From Coenobita brevimanus (taxonomy: Eukaryota; Arthropoda; Malacostraca; Decapoda; Coenobitidae): a stretch of DNA of 64,000 nucleotides. The stretch lies in the NCBI GenBank assembly GCA_032717465.1, contig JAVRFU010000164.1, forward strand, positions 22,654 to 86,653. Direction: 5' to 3'. The first letter of the stretch is position 1. Each line of letters starts with the position of its first letter. Shown here one piece after another: positions 39,621 through 50,015 of this stretch. Below the pieces are notes generated by a model. That model worked only from the letters and a program-made list of their open reading frames with translations, was not told the origin of the DNA and made no database searches. A program made the translations under genes and the position numbers.

Positions 39621-40550
39621 GAGACAAGATTTTTGTCCTTATGCAGATTCATTTCCCTCACGTCACTGGCAGAATAAGATAGCACTGTGGCCCAACATCC
39701 TTTCCATAGCACTTCTTCATGACTAGCACCATATTAGTCATGTTTCAATTAGCATTTACAAGGGAATGATGGTAATTTAATACCCAATTAAATGGAGCAT
39801 AATTAAGTTGTCAATATACGTGCTGCTCCCATACCCGCAGACTGAGCCGACAACACCAGATATATATGGGCAACCCTGTGTTTTGGTTTAGTAAATTGTG
39901 GGCTGCTGTTGCTGTGGTCCTGTATTCCTGGCTAAGTAGGACAGTGGCAGGTGTTTGGATATGCCTGTGTAGTAGTGCTGTAATCAAACCACTTCTCTGA
40001 ACCAACATAGCATCATCTACCTTCTTGAATGAGATGTGGCTAAGTGAGCTCTGAAACTTTGCTAAGGATATATGCATGTCATTTTCCAGAGTAAACTCCT
40101 GAAAGATGCACACACACGTCTGAAGAATATTAGAGGATAATCTTGGTTGTAAGAATTTTGGAGCTCCTATTGCCTCTTTTCTTTGATTAAATTCCAGTAT
40201 TTAGGTTCTCCAGCATTGACTCTGATTCTTAGTAATTAAAATGAGCCAGGGACCACCACAACAGCAGGTATTATCAGCCCAAAAGATCGTAAATAACTGT
40301 GGCAAATAAAAGGACTCTGCAAAGAAGCCATAGTGCTTGTTTACCCAGCAATAAAAATAGGTGTTTTGTATATATTATCCCTCCTGAACTGTTGATGTTG
40401 GCTATTGTATTTGTACGCCAATTGTTATGCCCATTTTCTTGTTATATTTGCATTATTATTATTACCATGTCATTGTGATGTAGTGCACAGTCAGCCACAG
40501 GAAATAATATGCTGAAAAAAATATGTACTCTTGTCCTTCTTTGGTTGATT
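39621..40550. other. no gene; dispersed CCTTTCCATAGCACTTCTTCATGAC motif
   Basis: ATCCTTTCCATAGCACTTCT at 39689 is one of several copies of a dispersed motif (also 19062, 43340, 44052, 56045, 56190 and 56281). The rest is AT-rich. Confidence 0.4.
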
Positions 40551-40552
40551 GT

Positions 40553-40655
40553 AATTGGCAACAGGTCAACTTGAATTTATTTTTCTCAATCTCTATTTCC
40601 CTCTGCCTGTGACCTCCAGTCTTGTAAATGCAATGTGTGCAGGAATTTCAGATGT
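40553..40655 (+). mobile_element. LINE-B 3' fragment
   Basis: ATGQLEFIFLNLYFPLPVTS and SLVNAMCAGIS match the GQLWNCLPLFVFPASYDLQS end of LINE-B, heavily mutated. Confidence 0.6.
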
Positions 40656-41134
40656 AAGATATCTTGCATTTGGCTCTCTTTTGTGTATTATTTCTTGCAC
40701 TCTTCAGTTTCTGCTTCTCTGCATTAAAAAGAAAAATGTATTGTCCTAAATAGCACTGAGATTTTAAAACTAACAAGCATCCTTAGTTAACGACCATTTA
40801 TGTCAAAGGTTGATGAGCAACTTGAGTCGTTTCCCTTCATTTATATCCAAGAATAACAATCCTTCTGAGTTTATTCCCCTCATTAAACATAGCAGTTGAT
40901 TCCCTTCATTTAGGTGAGAGATTAACAAGATTTTTCCCTGCATATATATGAACATTTATCGTTAATACGGCTTATGTTTGTTATATTTTTTTTCCTGTGG
41001 CTGACGATGTTTTATATATTGATGTGGGTGTGTTTATTTGGTGTCTTTATTTCTGTTGATTTATTCTATAGTCAGTTTGCTTCACCTGACCGTTAGCTTT
41101 ATGGCCAAGTGTAGTCAGACTGGAGAGTTAATTT

Positions 41135-41160
41135 GACTAGTAACCAAGGAGACTCATCTG
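41135..41160. repeat. ACTAGTAACCAAGGAGACTC dispersed motif
   Basis: GACTAGTAACCAAGGAGACT. Upstream context (GTCAGACTGGAGAGTTAATT) matches 44917-44934 (CCAGACTGGAGGGTCAGTTG). Other copies are described in the findings. Confidence 0.7.
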
Positions 41161-41331
41161 TACCCCATCACCAAGGCATACTGAATTTTATCAGTGATTT
41201 AGTACTGAAGTGATAAAAGTTGCCTTGTTTTATCAGATGGAAATAAACTGACTATAGTTATATGTTGAATTGGAATATGTTATACTGTTATCGGTGTGTG
41301 GGAAATGTGCCACGCGTTTGAAATTTTATAA

Positions 41332-41382
41332 CTATATGGATTAGGGCGTCAGGCTATAGATAGATTAATAGATAGGTAGGGA
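41332..41382 (+). mobile_element. LINE-A tail fragment
   Basis: TATATGGATTAGGGCGTCAG then GCTATAGATAGATTAATAGA: only the last bases and the tail. Confidence 0.55.
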
Positions 41383-41856
41383 GAGATCCTGGGGTGCCCA
41401 TAGACTAAACTATTTTGATATATCTCTTCCTATCACACAGTCATTTGCCATATTTTCCTAAGCATGAGCAAGAACCAATTTGCCTGTCAGGTCTCTATCG
41501 TCTTTCAACCCAGGGCATCTCAGAAATCAGCAGTATTATGTGTTGAGCAGATAATTTTGTGCAGTATGCCTAGCCCTGGCTTCCTACGCTCCTTATGGGG
41601 TGACATAGGATTGGATGATGGCAGACGATGTTGTATAAAGTTGCAAGGTCTCCAACATGACAGCCAATGGTTGATACGTTTTTAGAATTACTATCGTTAT
41701 GCTGATTCTTAGGCTATGCTGTTGATATTTCTCCTTCATTGTTGCGTTTTCTTGGTCTGTGTATCGTTTGGGTGTTTGTGATGGTGTTGATGTCTGTTGG
41801 GTTGGGTTGTCGTGGTTTATGATTAGAGAGAGCAAGGATGTGTGATGTCCCCATGG

Positions 41857-41860
<4 letters not shown>

Positions 41861-41908
<48 letters not shown>
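41861..41908. repeat. GT microsatellite
   Basis: About 24 uninterrupted GT units. Confidence 0.98.
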
Positions 41909-41912
<4 letters not shown>

Positions 41913-42516
41913 TACTAGGATTTGAATGGTAAGTGAATGAGTGTATGAGCCATTTCATTGGGCTTGCAGTTAGTTTCACTCTCTCTTGGGTTTCCTCTTT
42001 GCTTTATGGGCCCTGTGCATTTTATCCATGTGTAAAAAAGATAAATAAACAGGTTAGGAGTGACTGCTTGAAAAAGAAAAAGAAAAAATGGTTACGATGA
42101 TTGAAAAATAATTGATTACGAAGATGATGATGATGATGATGATTAGTTCACCTCACTAGGCATGGTACTGATAGTTGGCCCTTAATGCTTGTTTATTCTT
42201 TGTTCTTTGCTCCCAGCTCAAATATTTCTGTCATGAGAGATAGAGAGACCCTGTTGTTGTAGTGCTAAAATCATTACATGCCTCTGACCCTCCTATCACC
42301 TGTATTGGCCATCATAACCTTCCCTTCCAGCAAATTAATTCTCATGATAAATTGAATTCCTTTGTCAGTGGATGATAAACCTATTATATCAAAATTATGC
42401 TGTTTTGAAGAATATTTGCTATGTATTAGTAAATCTTGGCTTGTAATCCCACTTGACTGACTACAGAAACCCTGGCAGCCCCAAAGGTATATGTTGAAGG
42501 ATTGTCTGTTGTGGTA

Positions 42517-42662
42517 GTGTGGTGTGGTGTGTGGGAGGAGGCCTACACTGTGGTACATGTGGTGAGTGTTTGTAGTAGTGTGTTGTGGTGAGGGGGGAGG
42601 CCTTACACTGTGGTAAATGTGAGTGTGGTGTGGTGTGGCAGGAAGCATTACACTGTGGGCAT
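42517..42662. repeat. three diverged ~60-bp tandem units
   Basis: GTGTGGTGTGGTGTGTGGGA, GGCCTACACTGTGGTACATG; then GGCCTTACACTGTGGTAAAT; then GCATTACACTGTGGGCATAG. The core ACACTGTGG recurs. Confidence 0.7.
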
Positions 42663-43828
42663 AGTGCATTGTGTGTGAGTTGTGTATTGTGTTGGCATTG
42701 AAGTAGAGAAAGATGATGATTGTGTTGAAGTCTGGGTATACTCATTTCACTCTAACTTGGCACAAATTTTCATGTTTTGGTAGTTTTTTTTTTTAACGTG
42801 TCCCACTGGCAGAAACCAAACATTAGACCTGCATTCACTCCATAGCTTTTCATTGTGACAGGCCTCATATTTTAATGCCTGTTTACTGTATTCTTACAAC
42901 TCAGCATTCATGAGAGAGCCTAAGCCATTTTTAGACCAAGTTAGAGTTGTGTTTCTCTGGGTATGGTTGAGTCTGAAGGGTGGGTGTCTGGTGATGGTTT
43001 TTGAAGGTTTCTGTTGTATATCTAGGTAGTAGCTATGTACCATCTGAAATAGTAGAAATAAAGTTTAAAAAGAAAGAAATAAAAAGTGGATGACGGCCAC
43101 AGCCACTTGGCGGACTGCACTTGGGCTACTGGACTGCACTTAGGCCAGCGGTATTGCAGATGGTCGGAGCCAGTGACCTGTACTGTGAAATTCCCTATGC
43201 TTTTCACAGCACAGTTCCTTTGGAATGGGGGCCGTTTTAAGAGGGTAGGAAAGAATATGTATCCTTCTGAAAAATAGTGTTGGGTATAGGATGAGAATAG
43301 GTTGTAAGTACTCTTTGTAATGTAAGTTCTTATTACATGCTTTCCATAGCTGTTCTTCCAAACCAGCATCATATTTTAGTGCTTATATACTGTATTCTTA
43401 CAATACAGCATCCATGAGAGAGAGCACAGGGCATTTTTAGACCAAGTTAGAGTAAAAAGAGAGAGAGAGTATAGGTTGTGTTTTTCTGGCTGTGGTTGTG
43501 TCTGAAGGGTGGGTGTCTCATGATGGTTTTTGAAGGCTTCTGTTTGGCTGTAGTGGCCATGTATATGTAGGTAGTTGCTATGTACCGTCTGAAGTAGTAG
43601 AAATAAAGTTAGAAAAGAGAGAGAGAGAAAAAAGTGGATGACGGCCACAGCCACTGGTGGATCTGCACTTTGGCTACAGGTATTGCAGGTGGACAGAGCC
43701 TCTGACCTGTACTGTGAAATTCCATGTGTTTTTCCCAGTATGGTTCTGTTGGAATGGGGGCCGTTTTAAGGGGGTAGGAAAGAAATTATGTATCCTTGTG
43801 AATTTAAGTGTTGGGTATAGGATGAGAA

Positions 43829-44013
43829 TATCTATCTATCTATCTGTCTGCCTACTGCCAGGTGCCATAATCCCATAAGGGGGGGCCATTTGACTTTTAT
43901 TTATGGGGAGGGGCACTAACCCTTCACCAACCCACTTGTTGACACATAGGGAGCACATATGGTTTGATTATATGGTTACCACCCAGCATTGTAAACAGTT
44001 TCTTGGCTTACAG
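43829..44013 (-). repeat. SINE-M copy inside the triplicated unit
   Basis: The tail at the left is a TATC run followed by GCCTACTGCCAGGTGCCATA, then GGGGGGGCCATTTGAC, CACTAACCCTTCACCAACCC, ATTATATGGTTACCACCCAG and TTTCTTGGCTTACAG. The first unit lacks it at the matching place (GGATGAGAATAGGTTGTAAG near 43280), which gives an empty site. Confidence 0.9.
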
Positions 44014-44128
44014 ATTTTTTTAAAGTACTTTTTGTAATGCAAGTTTTTATTACATGCCTTCCATAGCTCTTCTTCATAACCAGCATCGTATTTTAGTGTT
44101 TATATACTATGCTTACAACCCAGCATCC

Positions 44129-44207
44129 ATGAGAGGCGATACGTTTGTGGCCATCCTGTACGGGATTAAGGCGTCTGGCAATAGATAGATAGATAGATCT
44201 ATGAGAG
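44129..44207 (+). mobile_element. 65-bp LINE-A 3'-end insertion with target duplication
   Basis: The insert at 44136-44200 starts GCGATACGTTTGTGGCCATC and ends GGCAATAGATAGATAGATAG-ATCT. It is flanked by ATGAGAG at 44129-44135 and 44201-44207. The uninterrupted site CCATGAGAGAGAGCAC is present in unit 2 at about 43412. It is a complete record of target-primed insertion of an extremely truncated LINE. Confidence 0.93.
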
Positions 44208-44934
44208 AGAGCACAAGGCATTTTTAGACCAAGTTAGAGTAAAGAGAGGGTGAGAGAGAGTAGGTGTATTGGTGTTTCTCTGGGTAGGGTTGTCTGTGAA
44301 GGGTGGGTGTCTGGTGATGGTTTGTGAAGGGTCCTGTTTGGCTGCAGATTTGTGGATGTCTGTAGTGGCCTTGTGTGTATAGGTAGCTAGGTACAGTGTG
44401 AAATAATACAAATAAAGTACTGTATATATATATATATTTATTTATAAAAAAAGCTGTGTACACTCTGAAATAATAAAGTACTGGAATTAAAAAATAAAAA
44501 AAATAAGAGGTTGACGGCCACAGCCATCGGCGGACTGCGACAAGTGCAGGTGGTCGGAGCCGATGACCTGTACTGTGATATTCCATGTATTTTCACAGCA
44601 CAGTTCCTTCTGAATGGGGGCCGTTTTAGGGGCGAGAGAAAAAATATTGACTCTATCTTGTGAAATGTAGTGCTGGCGTGCAGTGTTATAGGCTTTGAAT
44701 GGCTGTAGTGGCTAGGTAGGCAGTATGTACAGGATAAATTATTAACAGAAGAAAAAGGAAATAAGAGAAAGAGGAGAAATAGAAATGGTTGCACATTTTA
44801 TTTGGATTTAGGTAACTTTCTAATTTGGGGCAGTGGTCAAGTAATAGGTCTAGTACAACTTCCTTGGTGGTTTGAATGGCCGTAATGCTTTTATGTTCCT
44901 CTGACAAAGTGGGGCCAGACTGGAGGGTCAGTTG

Positions 44935-44958
44935 AACTAGTAATCAAGGAGACTCATT
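44935..44958. repeat. ACTAGTAATCAAGGAGACTC dispersed motif
   Basis: AACTAGTAATCAAGGAGACT; one of seven related sites in the window. Confidence 0.7.
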
Positions 44959-45394
44959 CCTGTCTCAGTACTAAAAATTTCACTGTTTCATGGGATTAGT
45001 TATTATGAAGAGGTACATAGTGAGGCTGAGGAGGCAGCCTTATAACTCTGTGTGGAGGTCTTGTTGGGTTGTGGTGGTGGTTTATGTGTTCGTGTTTTTC
45101 TGCATTGAGAGTCCCCTTGTTGTCCTGTGTCTGTGTGTTTAGCCACGAGGGATTTTTGGCACTGAGAACACCAGCTGGTATTGTAGTGGTGTTGGTCTGG
45201 AATAGGAAAGTCCTGGAGTTGATAATTTTGAAGCACTTATGTAGGGAGAAATATGTGAGGTAGTCAGGATTCCAGGGGCTTAAATGGTCAGTGAGTGAGC
45301 ATCTGGTCCTTTTCACTGGACATGGCCTGGTTATATCAGTGCCACCACCTGAAGGTGTCTGCCCTGCACCGCAATTTTATAACAATTGGGTGCG

Positions 45395-45552
45395 TAAGGT
45401 GAGAAGTGTGAATTTCGGGGGTAGGGTTGTGAGGCAGACTGGGAAAAAAATACGAGACAAGGTCATAGGGTGGCTGCCAGAGATTGAGCAGCATAGACAG
45501 CCACCATTAGGTGACTATGGCCAATGAATGCATGTTGGAGCCTTCATGAATA
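45395..45552 (+). mobile_element. LINE-D 3' fragment
   Basis: NNWVRKVRSVNFGGRVVRQT then GKKIRDKVIGWLPEIEQHRQ (a deletion removes the middle), followed by GCATGTTGGAGCCTTCATGA and a CGATA-like tail (GTACGATACAAATGATA). Confidence 0.75.
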
Positions 45553-46118
45553 GTACGATACAAATGATATAAAAATACTGAACTGTTTCTACAGGCCCAT
45601 CATGTACACCTCAGTATATAGAGGCATAGCTTTGAAATACTGTATATATAAACACATCATCTGAGATCTAGTGGCACATTTTCCACACAGTTTAAAACAG
45701 AATATGTGTAAATTGTGAGTTTTGTTTGTGTATAATGCCAGCAGTAAGTAATTCCTCATTTAATAATTGATATATATTCCCGTAAATTGCTGATTGCGTG
45801 AAGTTAGGGTCGGGTCCCAGCAAGAGGGACTTTTTCTCCAGCATTTAAGGATCATATGCAAGACAGAACTAACTAGCAAGATTTATTTATGTTAAATTTA
45901 AAAAAATTATATTTTTAGATGAATTAACATTGATCTTTCACAGCACACCTTTGAGATTAATTAAGAAGTTTGTGAAAAGTGTATTTTTGAGTGACATTAA
46001 GAGAGAGACTGTGCTTAGTGAAAGTATCTTAAATGAGGAATTACTGATAGGGGTTTGCCAGTAAATTATTATTATTTGACCCACAAGCAGTTTTTGAAGC
46101 ATAAACTAATGATACCCC
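45553..46118. other. AT-rich, no gene seen
   Basis: No coding feature or repeat family recognised. Confidence 0.5.
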
Positions 46119-46199
46119 TTGCTGGCATTAATATTACAAAGGAAAACAAAGTTGAGTGTTTATTCTCTGTGTGTTTTAGTACTTCATATAGTTAAGTAT

Positions 46200-47800
46200 T
46201 GTATTAGGCTTCCTCTTCTCCTCGTCGTTGTTCTTCTCTTCCTTCCTCTTCCTCCCTGTACTGTATTAGGCTTCCTCTTCTCCTCCTTGTTGTTCTTTTC
46301 CTCTTCTTCCTTCCTGTTCCCCTCCTCATTGTTCTCCTTCCTCCTCCTCCTCCTCATTCTTTTCTTCCTTCCTCGTCCTCCCCTTTTTGTATTAGGCTTC
46401 CTCTCCTCCTCTTATTGTATTAGGCCTCCTCTTCTCCTCGTTCTTCTCTCCCTTTTCTTCTTTCCCCTTCCTCCCCTCTTTCTTCCTCTTCCTAACCTTA
46501 CCACCCTGCAACCCACCCTACCACCCCCACCCTTGCTTTGCCTTACTAGGTGTCCCTTGCTGTTCCTGTCATCCTTGTCCTGTCGTTCCATCCCTGTTCT
46601 GTCAGCCATGTCCTTTCCTTCCATCCCTGTTCTGTCAACCATGTCCTGTCCTGCCACCCCTGTCCTGCCATCACTTACCTGCCCTGCACCCTTGCACTTT
46701 CCTTCCCTCCCCTGCACCCTTGCACTTTCCTTCCCTCCCCTACACCCAAGTAATATGCAGCCATGCCCTCCCCTACACCCATGTAATATGCAGCCATGCC
46801 CTCCCCTACACCCTTGCAATATGCAGCCATGCCCTGCCTTGCCTTGCCACCCCTGTCCTGCCCTGCCCTCCCCTCCTTGCTACCCCTGTCCTGCCCTCCC
46901 CTCCTTGCTATTCTTACCCTGTGTCCTGCTGTTCTTGCCTAGGGTGTCCTGCCCTTCCATCTCTTGCTGTATCCTGCTTGTCTTACCTTGCTATGACCTG
47001 CTCTGTTGTGCCCTTCCATCATCTGTGCTATGTCATGCTTTGTGCCCTGCCACCCATGCACTGTCATCTGCACTCTTGCTGTGCCCTGCCATCCTTGGCC
47101 TCCTTGCTATTCTTACCCTGTGTCCTGCTGTTCTTGCCTAGGGTGTCCTGCCCTTCCATCTCTTGCTGTATCCTGCTTGTCTTACCTTCCTATGACCTGG
47201 TCTGTTGTGCCCTTCCATTATCTGTGCTATGTCGTGCTTTGTGCCCTGCCACCCCTGTCCTGCCCTACACCCATGCACTGTCATCTGCACTCTTGCTGTG
47301 CCCTGCCATCCTTGGTCTGTCCTCCCCTCCTTGCTATTCTTACCCTGTGTCCTGCTGTTCTTGCCTATGGTGTCCTGCCCTTCCATCTCTTGCTGTATCC
47401 TGCTTGTCTTACCTTGCTATGACCTGCTCTGTTGTGCCCTTCCATCATCTGTGCTATGTCGTGCTTTGTGCCCTGCCACCCCTGTCCTGCTCTACACCCA
47501 TGCACTGTCATCTGCACTCTTGCTGTGCCCTGCCCTTCCCTTCCATCTTTTGCTGTATCCTGCTTGTCTTGCCCTTGCATCATCTATGCTCTGTCCTTCC
47601 ATCATGTGTGTCATGTCCTGCTGTTCTTGCCCTGTCATCTATGCTGTGTCCTTCCCTGTCATCTGCCATGTCCTGCTGTGTCCTTCCCTGTTATCTGCTA
47701 TGTCCTGCTGTTCTTGCCTTGTCATCTGCTATGTCCTGCTGTGTCCTTCCCTGTCATCTGCTATGTCCTGCTCCATGTCTTGTTTTGTTTGTTTTTAATA
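46200..47800. repeat. polypyrimidine tract with ~200-227-bp tandem units
   Basis: CT-rich CCTCTTCTCCTC runs (46200-46500) pass into CCTGTCCTGC-type sequence. A larger unit (TTCTTACCCTGTGTCCTGCT ... CTTGCTGTATCCTGCTTGTC ... CATGCACTGTCATCTGCACT) starts at about 46912, 47110 and 47337. Long open frames of 340 and 377 codons on the plus strand consist of Cys/Leu/Pro/Ser repeats and reflect the lack of purines in stop codons, not a gene. Confidence 0.9.
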
Positions 47801-47933
47801 TATGTTTCTTTTATTCTTTAATGTCTTTGTATATTGTCCTTTTCAGTTCATAATATATGTTTTTGTTCTTTAATGTCTTTTTATATTGTCCTTTTAAGTT
47901 CTAAGTGCTAAAGTTTGAATATGTTATAAGTTA

Positions 47934-48186
47934 CTTATATATGTATAGTACTTATATATGTATAGTACTTCGAAAAATATCAGAAAAAGAATACCAATAG
48001 ACATGAATAGTATGAAGTGATGTCTCCTTCATACTATTCATGTCTATTGGTATTCTCTTTCTGATATTTTTCAAAGTACTATACATATATAAGTACTATA
48101 CATATATAAGTACTATACATATATAAGTACTATACATATATAAGTACTATACATATATAAGTACTATACATATATAAGTAATATAC
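47934..48186. repeat. long hairpin with 17-bp satellite on one arm
   Basis: The left arm 47934-48017 pairs with 48027-48110 around a 9-base loop; the inner ~53 bp (from AGTACTTCGAAAAATATCAG to ATAGTATGAAG) pair almost perfectly. The outer part consists of AAGTACTATACATATAT units: about two on the left and seven on the right (48074-48186). Confidence 0.93.
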
Positions 48187-48279
48187 AAAAAAGGTATATG
48201 TATATATAATAAAGACAAGGTAAATACATTGGTTTTATTTCCACTAAGATACATTTAAGTGAAGAAGGTGAAAAAAAAA

Positions 48280-48370
48280 CTATCTCGATAAATCGGCCAG
48301 AGAAATAAGGACTGGGAACCCTAAGGGAGGGTTGCCAGTCCGTATTTTCGTGGCCGATTTATCGAGATAG
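48280..48370. repeat. 91-bp near-perfect hairpin
   Basis: CTATCTCGATAAATCGGCCA at the left pairs with TGGCCGATTTATCGAGATAG at the right; inner arms GGACTGGGAACCCT and AGGGTTGCCAGTCC also pair. It is probably a small foldback element. Confidence 0.93.
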
Positions 48371-48415
48371 GTTCTGCGCCCTACCCCAAGATGCTTCCAA
48401 GACCGTGCCCTTCAA

Positions 48416-48505
48416 ATCACTGTGTAGATGCCATGTCTTGTATTGCTCTGCCCAGCTAATGCCAGGCAGAGCTATACAAGAACACATGGCATACAACAGA
48501 GTGAT
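48416..48505 (+). ncRNA. candidate imperfect hairpin, miRNA-precursor-like
   Basis: The 5' arm contains ATGCCATGT and CTTGTATTGCTCTGCC; the 3' arm contains GGCAGAGCTATACAAG and ACATGGCAT. About 30 base pairs form, with bulges and a 12-base loop. Size and imperfect pairing fit a pre-miRNA, but decayed inverted elements look the same. No known miRNA is recognised. Confidence 0.25.
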
Positions 48506-48517
48506 CAAAAGGGCTAC

Positions 48518-48579
48518 TTAACATGCATTGCTAAACACGGTGTGCACCACGCAACGTTGTGTTTGCTAAGGCATGTTAA
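48518..48579. repeat. 62-bp imperfect hairpin
   Basis: TTAACATGCATTGCTAAACAC pairs with GTGTTTGCTAAGGCATGTTAA with small bulges. Confidence 0.75.
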
Positions 48580-48643
48580 AACGGAAGCAGTTGGACCATT
48601 AATCAACATGACATACAGTATACAAAAGACATGAGCCAATTAA

Positions 48644-48853
48644 CCCCTTCAGTATGAGGACATTTTATTCCTGCTGATGCCACACGATTTTATTCAGCTT
48701 GGAGTGCGATCTCATACTGGAGGAGACATAGTCTCCCTTCAGTATCAGACCCCCTTCCTAAGCTGAGTAAAATCGTCTGGCAGCAGCAAGAATACAATCA
48801 TCTGGGACACAGCTACAATACACTGAGAAATGATGTAAACAGTACTGAAGAGG
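48644..48853. mobile_element. TTAA-associated foldback MITE
   Basis: TTAA at 48640-48643 precedes CCCCTTCAGTATGAGG. The other end reads CCTCTTCAGTACTG on the minus strand and is followed by TTCA (decayed TTAA). Arms of about 100 bp pair through GCCACACGATTTTATTCAGC and GCTGAGTAAAATCGTCTGGC, with GGAGACATAGTCTCC at the centre. The TTAA and CCC start suggest a piggyBac-type MITE, of a different family from the 28017 end. Confidence 0.7.
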
Positions 48854-48859
48854 TTCAAA

Positions 48860-49200
48860 AATACCAACATGGACTGGGTTGTGATGCATGTTAAATAACA
48901 ACAAAATCACATTCCACTGAACAATATTTACTCTTCACTAACTTGGCCCAATTTCTCAGTCTTTTCCAGCTGTGTCACATAAGAGTAACTCGAGGCACAG
49001 AAAGGCAATGCTATTACTCATAATCCTTTTCACACTGTGCCTACTATCCTGTTTTAAGAAAGTTACAACTCATAATTCAGGCTGGAAAGATTTATAATTT
49101 TAGGCCAAGCTAAAGTTCAGAGTATAATCTCAAGCAAACAAATAAAACTACAAACATAATGGCCATATTACTATAACAATGTGAAAGTGTGGACATGCTA
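48860..49200. other. no gene seen
   Basis: AT-rich; ATTTTAGGCCAAGCTAAAGT at 49098 resembles the ACCAAGTTAGAGT block of the triplicated unit. Confidence 0.4.
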
Positions 49201-49389
49201 TATCTACCTATAGCCTGACACCTTCATCCTGTGAGGGTACATATCTCCTCCCTGTCCACTACCATCTACCTGCCCTCCCCCCAGATTACACCCCCTGCCT
49301 CTCCCTCCACCTCACTCACATACACCCTCCTGATTATGTTTCCTACTCTCCATTCCCCCAACTTACACCCCCCTCTCATATATCTCTCC

Positions 49390-49690
49390 ACTCCATCCCT
49401 CCATCTCATCCTCAGTCTCCACCTCACTCACATCCACTCTCAGAATCTTCCTACACCCTCCTCTCTCATGCACCTCTCCACTCCATCCCTCCATCTCATC
49501 CTCAGTCTCCACCTCACTCACATACACTCTCAGAATCTTCCTACACCCTCCTCTCTCATGCACCTCTCCACTCCATCCCTCCATCTCATCCTCAGTCTCC
49601 ACCTCACTCACATACACTCTCAGAATCTTCCTACACCCTCCTCTCTCATGCACCTCTCCACTCCATCCCTCCATCTCATCCTCAGTCTCC
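49390..49690 (-). repeat. 90-bp in-frame minisatellite inside LINE-A
   Basis: CTCTCCACTCCATCCCTCCA recurs at about 49386, 49476, 49566 and 49656, exactly 90 bp apart. On the minus strand it codes a 30-residue repeat (VSEVETEDEMEGWSGEVHER is its core), keeping a 120-codon frame open. Confidence 0.95.
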
Positions 49691-50015
49691 CCCTGCCACT
49701 TTCCCCACCTCCACCTCACTCTCACAAACCCCTACTTAGTCTCTCTCTCCATCCCCCCACTTACACCTCCCTCTCATACCTCTATTCCATCCTTCCACCT
49801 CACTCTCATACTCCACCCCCAACTTACACCCTCCTCTCCTATATACCTCCACTCATCCCTCCATCTCATCCTCAGTCTCCCCCTCCCTCTTACCCCACAT
49901 CCACCTTACTCACATACACTCCTAGTTAGTTTCCCTCTCCTTCCCATTTCAATTTACAACATCCTCTACTCAATCCCTCAGTTTCCCTCTCCTCCCCCCT
50001 CCACCTCACACATTA

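Larger units (their letters stand above)
42760..44800. repeat. triplicated ~550-bp unit with two retroposon insertions
   Basis: The blocks TTTTTAGACCAAGTTAGAGT (42932, 43433, 44222), GAAGGGTGGGTGTCTGGTGA (42975, 43505, 44297), GACGGCCACAGCCA (43091, 43639, 44513) and GGGGGCCGTTTTAA/G (43226, 43757, 44622) recur in the same order. Undisturbed spacing between units 1 and 2 is about 546 bp. Between units 2 and 3 it is enlarged by a SINE-M copy and by a 65-bp LINE-A tail. No coding family is recognised; the recurring minus-strand open stretches are weak. Confidence 0.9.

Noticed and set aside
43022..44907. Minus-strand frames of 73-120 codons in the triplicated unit
   Set aside because: Different units open different frames, so no common coding sequence is conserved.
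46119..47853. Long plus-strand frames of 340 and 377 codons rich in Cys, Leu, Pro and Ser
   Set aside because: They follow from a polypyrimidine tandem tract that rarely contains stop codons; no domain, and overlapping frames are equally open.
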